64,000 nucleotides of DNA from Sphingobium fluviale. GTDB lineage: Bacteria; Pseudomonadota; Alphaproteobacteria; Sphingomonadales; Sphingomonadaceae. Where the stretch lies: positions 62,001 through 126,000 of the forward strand of contig NZ_SBKP01000004.1 of NCBI RefSeq assembly GCF_004122115.1, in the 5' to 3' direction. The notes under the pieces are model-generated. The model made no database searches and was not told the origin of the DNA. It saw nothing but the letters and a program-made list of their open reading frames with translations. Of this stretch, positions 1-8,540 are shown one piece after another (position 1 is the first letter of the stretch; every line of letters begins with the position of its first letter). Both the position numbers and the translations under genes were made by a program.

Positions 1-117
1 GCAGGGAAGGTGCGATACTTGCGCGACTGCCCCTTGATACATGTTTCAATCTGACGCAATGGGTTCGACAGTGCGCACTGCGCCGTCTATACTGGCGCGT
101 GGAGAACCCGGTTTCTT

Positions 118-2046
118 ATGAATGATCGCCCTTTAACTCCGCTGCTTGATCAGGTGAACTACCCGGCCGAGCTGCGTACACTGAAGCCGGAACAACTCCG
201 CCAGCTGGCTGATGAACTACGGGCCGAGACTATAAGCGCCGTGGGCACGACTGGCGGGCATCTCGGCTCAGGCCTCGGCGTGGTGGAACTGACGACCGCG
301 ATCCATTATGTGTTCAACACCCCGCAGGACAAGCTCGTCTGGGATGTCGGCCACCAATGCTATCCGCACAAGATACTGACCGGCAGGCGTGACCGCATCC
401 GTACGCTGCGACAGGGCGGTGGCCTTTCCGGCTTCACCAAGCGTTCCGAGAGCGACTATGATCCGTTCGGCGCGGCGCACAGCTCCACCAGCATCAGCGC
501 GGCGCTGGGATTTGCCATCGCCAACAAGATGCAGGATCGGCCCGGAAAGGGTATAGCGGTGATCGGCGACGGCGCGATGTCCGCCGGCATGGCTTATGAG
601 GCGATGAACAATGCCCGCGACGCGGGCAACCGCCTCGTGGTGATCCTCAATGACAACGATATGTCGATTGCTCCGCCGGTGGGCGGGCTTTCGGCCTATC
701 TCGCGCGGCTTGTTTCCTCCCGCGAGTTCATGAGCCTGCGTGATCTCGCCAAGCGGCTTGCACGGCACCTGCCCCGCAGGCTGCATAACGCGGCGAAGAA
801 GACCGATGAGTATGCGCGCGGGATGGCGATGGGCGGCACCTTGTTCGAGGAGCTGGGCTTTTATTATGTCGGCCCGATCGACGGGCATAATCTCGATCAG
901 CTGATCCCCGTGCTTGAAAATGTGCGCGATATGGCGGACGGGCCGTGCCTCGTCCATGTCGTCACGCAAAAGGGCAAGGGCTATGCCCCCGCCGAGGCGG
1001 CGGACGACAAATATCATGGCGTGCAGAAGTTCGATGTCGTTACCGGCACGCAGGTAAAGGCCCCGCCCGGCCCGCCGAGCTATACCAGCGTGTTTGCGAA
1101 GGCGCTGATTGCCGAGGCCGCGCGGGATAGCACGGTCTGCGCGATCACAGCTGCCATGCCGTCTGGCACGGGGCTGGACAAATTTGCCGATGCCTATCCC
1201 GACCGCTGCTTCGATGTCGGTATAGCGGAGCAGCACGCCGTGACCTTCGCGGCAGGGCTGGCGGCGGAGGGCATGCGCCCGTTTTGCGCCATCTACTCCA
1301 CCTTCCTGCAACGCGCCTATGACCAGGTGGTGCATGATGTCGCGATCCAGAACCTGCCGGTGCGCTTTGCGATGGACCGTGCCGGGCTGGTCGGCGCGGA
1401 CGGCAGCACCCATGCGGGCAGCTTTGACATAACTTACCTCGCCACCCTGCCCAACATGGTGGTGATGGCCGCCGCCGATGAGGCGGAGCTGGTGCATATG
1501 GTGCATACTGCGGCGTGCTACGATGACGGGCCGATTGCGGTGCGTTACCCTCGCGGCAACGGCACTGGCGCCGAATTGCCGAACGTGCCGCAGCGGCTGG
1601 AAATCGGCAAGGGCCGTGTTGTGCGCGAGGGCAAGAAGGTCGCCATACTCTCGCTCGGTACGCGTCTTGAGGAAGCTCTGAAAGCGGCGGACGCGCTCGA
1701 TGCGCGCGGCCTGCCCACTACGGTAGCGGACCTGCGCTTTGCCAAGCCGCTTGATGAAGCGCTGATCCGCCGCCTGCTCACGACGCATGAGGTATGCGTG
1801 ACGGTGGAGGAAGGCAGCATCGGCGGCTTTGGCGCGCATGTGCTTACCCTTGCGAGCGACGAGGGACTGATCGACGCGGGGTTGAAGCTGCGCACCCTGC
1901 GCCTGCCCGATAAGTTTCAGGATCAGGACAAGCCCGAAAAGCAATATGCCGACGCCGGGCTGGATGCGGAGGGCATCGTTGCCACGGTTCTCTCCGCCCT
2001 GCGCCACAACAGCGCGGGCATTGATGAGGCGGAGGCGATAGCGTGA
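118..2046 (+). CDS. dxs: 1-deoxy-D-xylulose-5-phosphate synthase
   Basis: Thiamine-diphosphate enzyme that condenses pyruvate and glyceraldehyde 3-phosphate to DXP, the first step of the non-mevalonate isoprenoid pathway (cytosolic). The 642-residue length is normal for the family. Visible motifs are the ThDP/Mg2+ region [17 protein letters not shown], the [14 protein letters not shown] segment near residue 80 and the transketolase pyrimidine-binding part with [10 protein letters not shown]. The ATG follows a GGAGAA ribosome site at about 99-104. The gene appears monocistronic: a hairpin-forming repeat separates it from nadD. Confident call. Confidence 0.97.
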   Translation: MNDRPLTPLLDQVNYPAELRTLKPEQLRQLADELRAETISAVGTTGGHLGSGLGVVELTTAIHYVFNTPQDKLVWDVGHQCYPHKILTGRRDRIRTLRQGGGLSGFTKRSESDYDPFGAAHSSTSISAALGFAIANKMQDRPGKGIAVIGDGAMSAGMAYEAMNNARDAGNRLVVILNDNDMSIAPPVGGLSAYLARLVSSREFMSLRDLAKRLARHLPRRLHNAAKKTDEYARGMAMGGTLFEELGFYYVGPIDGHNLDQLIPVLENVRDMADGPCLVHVVTQKGKGYAPAEAADDKYHGVQKFDVVTGTQVKAPPGPPSYTSVFAKALIAEAARDSTVCAITAAMPSGTGLDKFADAYPDRCFDVGIAEQHAVTFAAGLAAEGMRPFCAIYSTFLQRAYDQVVHDVAIQNLPVRFAMDRAGLVGADGSTHAGSFDITYLATLPNMVVMAAADEAELVHMVHTAACYDDGPIAVRYPRGNGTGAELPNVPQRLEIGKGRVVREGKKVAILSLGTRLEEALKAADALDARGLPTTVADLRFAKPLDEALIRRLLTTHEVCVTVEEGSIGGFGAHVLTLASDEGLIDAGLKLRTLRLPDKFQDQDKPEKQYADAGLDAEGIVATVLSALRHNSAGIDEAEAIA

Positions 2047-2073
2047 TATCCAAGCGTTTACCTTTATTTCTAC

Positions 2074-2162
2074 CGTCACCCTGAACTTGTTTCAGGGTCC
2101 ATCCTGCCATGAAATGCGACACCAAGAGGACACATGGATGCTGAAACAAGTTCAGCATGACG
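2074..2162. repeat. Inverted repeat pair between dxs and nadD
   Basis: Two 29-base arms (2074-2102 and 2134-2162) are near-perfect inverted copies sharing the core CTGAAACAAGTTCAG, separated by about 31 bases. The RNA would fold into a long hairpin. It resembles dispersed intergenic palindromes common in sphingomonad genomes (from memory) and may also end dxs transcription, although no T-run follows. Confidence 0.75.
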
Positions 2163-2196
2163 ACTTCTCTTCTATATTTCATGATGGGGCCATTCC

Positions 2197-2829
2197 ATGA
2201 GGCGCATCGGCCTGCTTGGCGGATCGTTCAACCCGGCGCATGGCGGCCATCGCGCGATCAGCCTTGCCGCGCGCGCTGCGCTGGGACTGGACGAGGTCTG
2301 GTGGCTGGTGTCGCCGGGCAATCCGCTGAAACCGGCAACGGGGATGGCGCCGCTCTCCGCCCGGTTGCGGAGCGCCCGCGCGCAGACCAGACGTGCGCCG
2401 ATCCGCCCCACAACGATCGAGGCGCAACTGGGCACACGCTATACCGTCGATACGCTGCGCGCGCTCGTCCGCCGCTACCCGCGCCACCGCTTCATCTGGC
2501 TGATGGGCGGGGACAATCTGCACCAGTTCGGCCAGTGGAAAGACTGGCGCGGCATTGCGCGTATCATCCCCATTGCTGTTGTCGCCCGTCCGGGCTATAC
2601 TGATGTAGTTCGCGGCTCTCCGGCGGCGAACTGGCTGCGGCGCATCGTCCGGCCCGCAGGCCACGCCAGCAACTGGACGCACTGGAGACCACCGGCGCTC
2701 GTGCATTTGCGCTTTCGCCCTGATCCACGGTCGGCAACCCTGCTCAGGCAGGCTATCCCTCTTTGGCATGATGCATATAAGGGTGCGCGCCAGCGTGATC
2801 CCGTTACGCATCGCATGATCCCGGTATGA
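2197..2829 (+). CDS. nadD: Nicotinate-nucleotide adenylyltransferase
   Basis: Transfers AMP from ATP to nicotinate mononucleotide, giving deamido-NAD in cytosolic NAD synthesis. The N-terminal GGSFNPAHGGH is the nucleotidyltransferase T/HxGH phosphate-binding motif, and WLMGGDNLHQFGQWKDW near residue 105 is the typical NadD substrate loop. The length of 210 residues is normal. It leads the conserved nadD-rsfS-rlmH set with only 22 bases to rsfS, so the genes are probably co-transcribed. Confidence 0.95.
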   Translation: MRRIGLLGGSFNPAHGGHRAISLAARAALGLDEVWWLVSPGNPLKPATGMAPLSARLRSARAQTRRAPIRPTTIEAQLGTRYTVDTLRALVRRYPRHRFIWLMGGDNLHQFGQWKDWRGIARIIPIAVVARPGYTDVVRGSPAANWLRRIVRPAGHASNWTHWRPPALVHLRFRPDPRSATLLRQAIPLWHDAYKGARQRDPVTHRMIPV

Positions 2830-2851
2830 CCCAACCCATGAAGGAGCACCC

Positions 2852-3259
2852 TTGACCGCTACCCACAGCGCCAGCGCACCGGCCACCACCAGCGCCGGTC
2901 CCTCGCCCGAAGATCTCCACGCCCTCGTGATGCAGTCGCTAGACGACGATCAGGCGCAGGAAACCATCTCCATCCCCCTCGCCGGCAAGAGCAGCATCGC
3001 GGATCATATGGTCATCGCTTCCGGGCGGTCTTCGCGCCATGTCGCGGCGATGGCACAGAAGCTTGCCGAGCGGATCAAGAAGGAGACGGGGCAGATCGCA
3101 CGGATCGAGGGGCTGGCCACCGCCGACTGGGTGCTGATCGACGCGGGTGATGTCATCGTGCACCTGTTCCGACCGGAAGTGCGCAGCTTTTACAATCTGG
3201 AACGGATGTGGGGCTTTACAGACGCCCCTGCTGCCCCGGCGCAGGCGACGGCACATTAA
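2852..3259 (+). CDS. rsfS: Ribosomal silencing factor RsfS
   Basis: RsfS (YbeB/Iojap family) binds ribosomal protein L14 and blocks subunit joining when nutrients are short. Family signatures seen are DHMVIASGRSSRHVAAMA and GLATADWVLIDAGDVIVHLF. The start is a TTG with a clear AAGGAG site at 2841-2846; no ATG lies upstream in the right place. An N-terminal Ala/Ser/Pro-rich tail of about 25 residues precedes the conserved domain. It sits between nadD and rlmH as in many bacteria. Confidence 0.93.
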   Translation: MTATHSASAPATTSAGPSPEDLHALVMQSLDDDQAQETISIPLAGKSSIADHMVIASGRSSRHVAAMAQKLAERIKKETGQIARIEGLATADWVLIDAGDVIVHLFRPEVRSFYNLERMWGFTDAPAAPAQATAH

Positions 3260-3298
3260 CCTCTCGCCTTAGCGCCGGGAGGGCAGTAAGATCGCGCG

Positions 3299-3724
3299 AT
3301 GCTGTTGCATATCATCGCGCGCGGGAAAATCGGCCGCTCCCCGGAGGCCGAGCTGGTGGACCGCTATTGCAAACGCATAAGCTGGCCTGTGCGTATTACC
3401 GAACTGCCGGACACGGGCGGGAAGCTACCCGCGCCCTCAGCCATGCCGGTCGTCACCATATTGCTCGACGAAAAGGGCAAGCAGCTCTCCTCCATGGAAT
3501 TTGCCGAGGCATTGGGCCGCTGGCGCGACACGGGTATGCGCGAGTGCAGACTGATGGTTGGCGCGGCAGACGGCTTTGACGAGGAAGAGCGCGCTCGCGC
3601 AGACCTGCTCATTGCCTTTGGCCGCATGACCTGGCCGCATATGATGGCGCGCGCTATGCTGGCCGAGCAGCTCTGGCGCGCAACATCGATCCTTGCCAAC
3701 CACCCCTATCATCGGGAAGGATAG
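3299..3724 (+). CDS. rlmH: 23S rRNA (pseudouridine1915-N3)-methyltransferase RlmH
   Basis: A SPOUT methyltransferase that methylates pseudouridine 1915 in helix 69 of 23S rRNA using SAM. The C-terminal knot region is recognisable (LMVGAADGFDEEERARAD, then TWPHMMARAMLAEQLWRATSILANHPYHREG), including the HPYHR end typical of the family. At 141 residues it is slightly shorter than E. coli RlmH (155). It follows rsfS closely and precedes the EnvC-like gene by only 4 bases. Confidence 0.95.
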   Translation: MLLHIIARGKIGRSPEAELVDRYCKRISWPVRITELPDTGGKLPAPSAMPVVTILLDEKGKQLSSMEFAEALGRWRDTGMRECRLMVGAADGFDEEERARADLLIAFGRMTWPHMMARAMLAEQLWRATSILANHPYHREG

Positions 3725-3728
3725 CGGC

Positions 3729-4985
3729 ATGCGGGTGGGGTGGATCAGGGCAACGGCAACTGCGATGGCTGCAGCAGCGACGCTGTGGAGCGCGCCTTCT
3801 ACTGCGGGTGCCGATCAGGTGGTTATCTCCGGTCGGGCGACGAGCCTTGGCGAGCAGCAACAGGCGTTGCGGCAGGCGAATGCGCAGGCAGCTCAGGCCC
3901 GCAAGCTCTCGCTCCAGCTTGATGCGCGCGCCAAAAGCGCCACCGCCGAAGCAGAGCGCCTTAGTGCGCGTTCCGCCGCGCTCGCCGCCCGGATTCAGCA
4001 GAGCGAGGCCGAGCTGCGCGCGGGCGTGGTGCGCGTGGCGATCATCAATCGGCTGATTTCCGATCAGTCGGCTCGGCTGGCCGCGCGACAGGGGCCGCTG
4101 GTGCGCCTTGTCGCCGCGCTGCAAAGCATGGCGCGCCGCCCGCCAGTGCTGGCACTGGTACAACCGGGCAGTCTTGCCGATGCGGTGCATATGCGCGCCG
4201 CATTCGCGCAGGTTCTGCCGGTGATCCAGCAGCGCACTATGGCCTTGCGCGCCGATCTTGCGCGCTCCCGCCAGTTGAAGGCGCTAGCTGTGGAGGCGGC
4301 GGCGGCGCTGGCGCGGGGGCGTGAAACCCTGGCGCAACAGCGAGTCGCGCTCGGCAGGCTGGAGACGGAAAAGCGCATCGCCGCGCGCGGGCTGGCCTCT
4401 GGCGCCAACATCGAGGCAGAGCGCGCCACCGCGCTGGGAGAGGAGGCGCGCGACATCGGGGCGCTGATGCAGGAGCTGGAGGCGGCGGGGGATGTGCGCG
4501 CCCGGCTGGCCAGCCTGCCGGGGCCGAACATCCGCCCGCGCTTTCCGGGGCAAGGCGGTGCTCCGGTTCTGTCGCAACAGGATGTGCGTGAGGAAGACCG
4601 CGCGGCCGGTCCGCCCGCCTATCGCGTGCCGGTAATAGGCGCGATCGTCACCGGTATGGGCGAGCGTTCGGAGAGTGGCGTCCGCGCGCGCGGCCTAACC
4701 ATCGCTGCCCAGTCGGGGGCGCAGATTGTCGCGCCTGCCGATGGCCGCGTCGTATTCGCCGGTCCCTATCGCGGCTTTGGGCAGATTGTGATCATCGATC
4801 ATGGTGGCGGCTGGACCAGCCTGATAACCGATATGGCCCGGCTGGCCGCGCGGGTGGGGCAGGGAGTGCGTCAGGGTGAGCCGCTGGGCACAGCCAAAGC
4901 GTCTGCGAATCCTGCAATCACGGTAGAGTTGCGGCGGCAAGGGCGCCCGGTCGACATCGCAGCGATGACCGGTGCCCGATACTGA
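3729..4985 (+). CDS. EnvC-like murein hydrolase activator (degenerate M23 domain)
   Basis: Exported protein of 418 residues: signal peptide (to about residue 25), long coiled coil (about 40-260) and a C-terminal LytM/M23 fold. The start chosen has a GGAAGG site 8 bases upstream and begins the signal peptide; a longer frame from 3693 overlaps rlmH. The M23 metal-site histidines are missing: the usual HxGxD position reads ARGLTI and the usual HxH position reads SLITDM. That pattern is typical of EnvC/NlpD-type activators of cell-wall amidases rather than active peptidases. Function at division is inferred from the family. Confidence 0.85.
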   Translation: MRVGWIRATATAMAAAATLWSAPSTAGADQVVISGRATSLGEQQQALRQANAQAAQARKLSLQLDARAKSATAEAERLSARSAALAARIQQSEAELRAGVVRVAIINRLISDQSARLAARQGPLVRLVAALQSMARRPPVLALVQPGSLADAVHMRAAFAQVLPVIQQRTMALRADLARSRQLKALAVEAAAALARGRETLAQQRVALGRLETEKRIAARGLASGANIEAERATALGEEARDIGALMQELEAAGDVRARLASLPGPNIRPRFPGQGGAPVLSQQDVREEDRAAGPPAYRVPVIGAIVTGMGERSESGVRARGLTIAAQSGAQIVAPADGRVVFAGPYRGFGQIVIIDHGGGWTSLITDMARLAARVGQGVRQGEPLGTAKASANPAITVELRRQGRPVDIAAMTGARY

Positions 4986-5062
4986 AAGCCTGGCTCAGGC
5001 TGCCGCATCAAAACAACCCTTTGCGCAGTGTCCGCTACTCCCTATAACCCGGTCAACCGCCC

Positions 5063-6427
5063 ATGGAACCTGATCTGATGACATCAAGCTTTTTGCGTAA
5101 CGCCTTTGCCCTTTCTGCGCTCGCCTTGATCCCTGCTACCACAGCCGCGCTGGCCGAGGCGGATGCTGACAATTACGCTGCGATTGGCGAGTTCATGGAT
5201 GTGTTCCAGAAGGTGCGCTCGGATTATGTCGACAAGGTGGATGACGAGAAGCTGATCCGTGGCGCGATTTCAGGCATGCTCTCCAGCCTTGATCCGCACT
5301 CCAACTATCTCGACGAGAGCGAGTTTCAAAACCTCACGATCAAGCTCGAAGGTTCTTATGGCGGCCTTGGCCTCTCGGTAACGATGGACGAAGGTGCGGT
5401 GAAGATTATTGCGCCGATCGAGGATACGCCCGGCTATCGCGCGGGCCTGAAATCCGGCGACTATATCACCTATATCAACGGCGAGCTGATCTATGACATC
5501 TCGCTTGATGAGGCTGTGGCGAAGATGCGTGGCCCGGCGGGCACCCCGATCAAGCTCACCATCGTAAGGCCTGGGCGCGACAAACCCTTCGATGTTGATC
5601 TGGTGCGTGAGAAGATCGATCTCAAGCCCGTGAAGTGGGAGGTGAAGGATGGTGTCGGCGTCATCAACATCAACGAATTTTCCGCCAATACGGGCGCGGA
5701 TGTGAAAGAAGCGGTACGCGGAATCACCAGAGCGCTTGGCCGTAAGCCTGCAGGCTATGTGCTTGATCTGCGGTCCAACCCCGGCGGCATATTGGGCGAG
5801 GCCGTCAGTGTTTCAGGCGTGTTCCTTGATGGCGGTGAAGTGGTCTCCGATCGCGGACGCAACAAGACAGACATTCGCCGCTATAATGCCGACAGACTCG
5901 ATGACACAGGCGGCGCCCCGGTCATAGTTTTGATCGACGGCGGCTCGGCCTCCGCATCGGAGATCGTCGCGGGTGCTTTGCAGGATCATCACCGCGCACT
6001 CATCATGGGCGAGCGCAGCTTCGGCAAGGGCAGCGTGCAAACCGTGATCCCGATCAGCGAGCAGACGGGCATCAAGCTCACAACATCACGCTATTATACG
6101 CCATCCGGCCGCTCGATTCAGGAGGGTGGCATCAAGCCGGACGTGCGGGTGCCGCAGGTGTCTGATCCCGATTACAAGCTGCGCCAGCCAGTGCGCGAAT
6201 CAGATCTGCGCCGTCACCTGCGCAACGAGGCCAAGGCGTCTGATCCCACGCTGGAGGAAGATCTCAAGGCAGATCCGCGCTTCGCGATGACAGCGGAGCA
6301 GCTGAAAGCCAAGGGGATTACCGATTTCCAACTTTTCTATGCGGTGCAGACGATAGGGCGGCTCGGCAAAGTGCCGGTGAGCGGTGTGAAGGCAACAGAG
6401 GCATTGAAAAAGGCCTCGGCGAAATAG
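5063..6427 (+). CDS. ctpA: Carboxy-terminal processing protease (S41 family)
   Basis: Periplasmic Ser/Lys peptidase of 454 residues. The order is signal peptide (to about 31), N-terminal helical part, PDZ domain (about 95-180; YGGLGLSV and AGLKSGDYITYINGE), then the S41 core with GGSASASEIVAGAL (catalytic Ser) and GERSFGKGSVQ (catalytic Lys). A second in-frame ATG at 5078 is an equally plausible start because the ribosome site is weak for both. It follows the EnvC-like gene, a pairing common in alphaproteobacteria and consistent with envelope and cell-wall maintenance. Confidence 0.94.
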   Translation: MEPDLMTSSFLRNAFALSALALIPATTAALAEADADNYAAIGEFMDVFQKVRSDYVDKVDDEKLIRGAISGMLSSLDPHSNYLDESEFQNLTIKLEGSYGGLGLSVTMDEGAVKIIAPIEDTPGYRAGLKSGDYITYINGELIYDISLDEAVAKMRGPAGTPIKLTIVRPGRDKPFDVDLVREKIDLKPVKWEVKDGVGVININEFSANTGADVKEAVRGITRALGRKPAGYVLDLRSNPGGILGEAVSVSGVFLDGGEVVSDRGRNKTDIRRYNADRLDDTGGAPVIVLIDGGSASASEIVAGALQDHHRALIMGERSFGKGSVQTVIPISEQTGIKLTTSRYYTPSGRSIQEGGIKPDVRVPQVSDPDYKLRQPVRESDLRRHLRNEAKASDPTLEEDLKADPRFAMTAEQLKAKGITDFQLFYAVQTIGRLGKVPVSGVKATEALKKASAK

Positions 6428-6519
6428 GGAATAGCGGCGCAATGCGTTCATCTGCGGTTCGGTTTTAATCTATCATTATAGTAGCTGACCCTGATGCCTT
6501 ATCAGCCTATAGATGGATC

Positions 6520-7017
6520 ATGACGCCCGCCGCCACTCTTGCCCGCGCCCGCTTGATTGCGCTGATGATACCCGTGCTGCTGCTGGGCGGGGCGTTGCTG
6601 TCACAATATGTGGGCGGGCTGTTCCCATGCGAGATGTGTATGTGGCAACGCTGGCCGCATCTGATAGCAATATTCTTTGCGCTTGATGCGTTTGCGCTGA
6701 AAAGCCGTCCTCAGCTGTCTTATTTTTTCACGTCGCTGGCGGCATTGGCAATAGCCATCAGTGGACTGATCGGCGTGTTTCATGCCGGCGTGGAATATGG
6801 CTGGTGGGAAGGGCTGACAACATGCGCTGCCGCCGCCGGGCATGACAGCGCACAGGATATGCTGAACTCGATCATGAATGCGCCGCTGATCCGCTGCGAT
6901 GTCGCGCCCTGGACGTTGTCAGGTATATCGCTTGCCGGGTTTAACGCGCTCTTTTCGCTAGGTGGAGCGGCGCTGATCGCGGCCTTGCTCCTGCGTGGGG
7001 CGGGAGGCAGGCGATGA
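6520..7017 (+). CDS. dsbB: Disulfide bond formation protein DsbB
   Basis: Inner-membrane quinone reductase that re-oxidises DsbA. It has 165 residues with four predicted transmembrane segments. The first periplasmic cysteine pair is in FPCEMCMWQRWPH; the second pair is supplied by the loop cysteines in LTTCAAAAG and PLIRCD. It overlaps coq7 by four bases (ATGA), so the two are translationally coupled. Confidence 0.92.
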   Translation: MTPAATLARARLIALMIPVLLLGGALLSQYVGGLFPCEMCMWQRWPHLIAIFFALDAFALKSRPQLSYFFTSLAALAIAISGLIGVFHAGVEYGWWEGLTTCAAAAGHDSAQDMLNSIMNAPLIRCDVAPWTLSGISLAGFNALFSLGGAALIAALLLRGAGGRR

Positions 7018-7553
7018 TCGATTTTCCTCGCCCCGTCTCCCGCACGCCAGACCACGCCGCGATGCTCCGCGTCGATCAAGCAGGAGAATATGGCGCCACC
7101 CGTATATACGCCGGGCAGATGGCGGTGATGGGTGGCAGGCACCCGATGGCTCGTTCCATCGCGGCGATGGCGGCACAGGAGGAGCGCCACCGCCTCCACT
7201 TCGATGCGATGATGGCGCGGCGCAAAGTGCGCCCCACATTGCTCCAGCCTTTCTGGGATGTGGCGGGCTTCGCTCTCGGCGCTGCGACAGCAGCGTTGGG
7301 GCCGGAGGCTGCGATGGCCTGTACAGCCGCGATAGAAACAGAGATAGATGCCCATTACGCCGAACAGCTTGCCGAGCTGAGTGAGAGCGACCCGGAACTT
7401 TCCCATGCCATCCGCGATTTTCAAGCGGAGGAAGTGGAGCATCGCGACACCGCCCTGGCACAGGGCGCGGAAAATGCGCCCGCCTACCCCCTGCTGTTCT
7501 TTGCTATCCGCTTGGGCTGCCGGGCCGCCATCGCGCTTTCGAAAAGGATATGA
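7014..7553 (+). CDS. coq7: Demethoxyubiquinone hydroxylase Coq7
   Basis: Di-iron monooxygenase of ubiquinone synthesis. Iron-ligand motifs appear in order: AGEYGATRIYAGQ, EERHRLHFD, EIDAHYAEQ and EEVEHRDTAL, the two-fold ExxH arrangement of the ferritin-like fold. The 179-residue length is normal. It is coupled to dsbB (4-base overlap); DsbB needs ubiquinone, so the link makes sense, although that is inference. Confidence 0.95.
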   Translation: MIDFPRPVSRTPDHAAMLRVDQAGEYGATRIYAGQMAVMGGRHPMARSIAAMAAQEERHRLHFDAMMARRKVRPTLLQPFWDVAGFALGAATAALGPEAAMACTAAIETEIDAHYAEQLAELSESDPELSHAIRDFQAEEVEHRDTALAQGAENAPAYPLLFFAIRLGCRAAIALSKRI

Positions 7554-7557
7554 GACG

Positions 7558-8103
7558 ATGCTGAAGATACCCGCTCTGCTAGCTCTTCCTCTCGCCGCTC
7601 TGGCTGCGTTTCCCGCTGTTGCGCAATCGTCTCAGCAAGGGCCGGACGATTCCCGCATAAAGCAGGTTATCGTCTATGGCGATGATCCTTGTCCGATCAG
7701 TCAGGCTGACGAAATTCTCGTTTGCGCCCGGCAGGATGAAAAGGAGCGCTACCGTATTCCTCAGGAGTTGAGGCGAGAGGAGATCGGCTCGACCAAGAAT
7801 GAGGCTTGGACCAGCCGTGTCCGCTCCATCGAATATGTCGGCGCGGGCGGCACCCAGACCTGTTCGCCGGTAGGTGGCGCAAACAGCTTTACGGGCTGTT
7901 TCTCCAAGCTTGCAAAACAGGCCAAGGCCGAGCGCGCGGCCATGGGGGACAAGAGCTGGGCCGATCTGGTTGCGGCTGAGCGGGCAAAGCGGCTTGGCAC
8001 TATAGATGCGGATTCAGACGAGATCGAAGCGCGGGTGAAGGCAGAAGAAAAAGCCAAGGCTGAAGCCGCAGCTAAAGCGGCAGAAGGCACAGAAGCGAAA
8101 TAG
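7558..8103 (+). CDS. Secreted protein of unknown function
   Basis: Protein of 181 residues. The signal peptide ends near AVAQS (residues 1-24). The mature part has four cysteines (DDPCPIS, ILVCARQ, TQTCSPV, FTGCFS) that could form two disulfides, and a C-terminal Ala/Glu/Lys-rich helix of about 40 residues. It lies 4 bases after coq7 and probably shares its transcript with dsbB-coq7. Such proteins recur in sphingomonads from memory; I do not know a function. The ATG at 7558 is chosen because the signal peptide begins there. Confidence 0.7.
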   Translation: MLKIPALLALPLAALAAFPAVAQSSQQGPDDSRIKQVIVYGDDPCPISQADEILVCARQDEKERYRIPQELRREEIGSTKNEAWTSRVRSIEYVGAGGTQTCSPVGGANSFTGCFSKLAKQAKAERAAMGDKSWADLVAAERAKRLGTIDADSDEIEARVKAEEKAKAEAAAKAAEGTEAK

Positions 8104-8107
8104 AGGC

Positions 8108-8509
8108 CTAGACCAGCCCTAGCCGCCCAAGTTCCATCGCCATTCCGGCGGGAAGGGTGTCTCCCACGACTTCGCCTGCGCCCAGATCGCGCGGAGCGTC
8201 CTCGTCCACCAGATAACGCCAGCCCTGATGCGCGCGTTTGGGGAGGGGAGAAACCGGGATCAGGCGCGGCTCGATCTTGAGCCACCAGCGACCGGCTCCA
8301 TTATCTTCAAAGCCAATCAGTGGGCTGCGGCCCACAATCGCGCCGCCATGAATCCAATAGAGCGAGCCGCCAGCCAGCTCCTCCATGCGTTTGGGGGCAT
8401 AACGGGTCGTGAGGCGCACCTCTCCCTCGGCGGAGCGCTGCGCCAGCCGGGCCGCGAGGTCGTCCGCGCTATCGCAGCCGAAAGCGATTTTCGTGAGATG
8501 AAGCGGCAT
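8108..8509 (-). CDS. DUF1489 family protein
   Basis: Cytosolic protein of 133 residues belonging to the alphaproteobacterial DUF1489 family (COG5458). The recognisable parts are MPLHLTKIAFGCDS, YAPKRMEELAGGSLYWIHGGAIVGRS and HQGWRYLVDEDAPRDL. The start is set at the ATG opening the conserved MPLHLTK; an upstream in-frame ATG would add residues unlike the family and overlap mgtE. It is convergent with the coq7-side genes and downstream of mgtE on the same strand. Function unknown. Confidence 0.8.
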   Translation of the reverse strand: MPLHLTKIAFGCDSADDLAARLAQRSAEGEVRLTTRYAPKRMEELAGGSLYWIHGGAIVGRSPLIGFEDNGAGRWWLKIEPRLIPVSPLPKRAHQGWRYLVDEDAPRDLGAGEVVGDTLPAGMAMELGRLGLV

Positions 8510-8540
8510 GAAGGCGAGATGGTCTTTGCGCGACGGCTTT

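Noticed and set aside
268..2079. 603-codon minus-strand frame opposite dxs
   Set aside because: It is the antisense shadow of dxs: Arg/His-rich, no family likeness.
3693..3728. Longer start for the EnvC-like gene
   Set aside because: It would overlap rlmH and place 12 residues before the signal peptide; ATG 3729 has a proper ribosome site.
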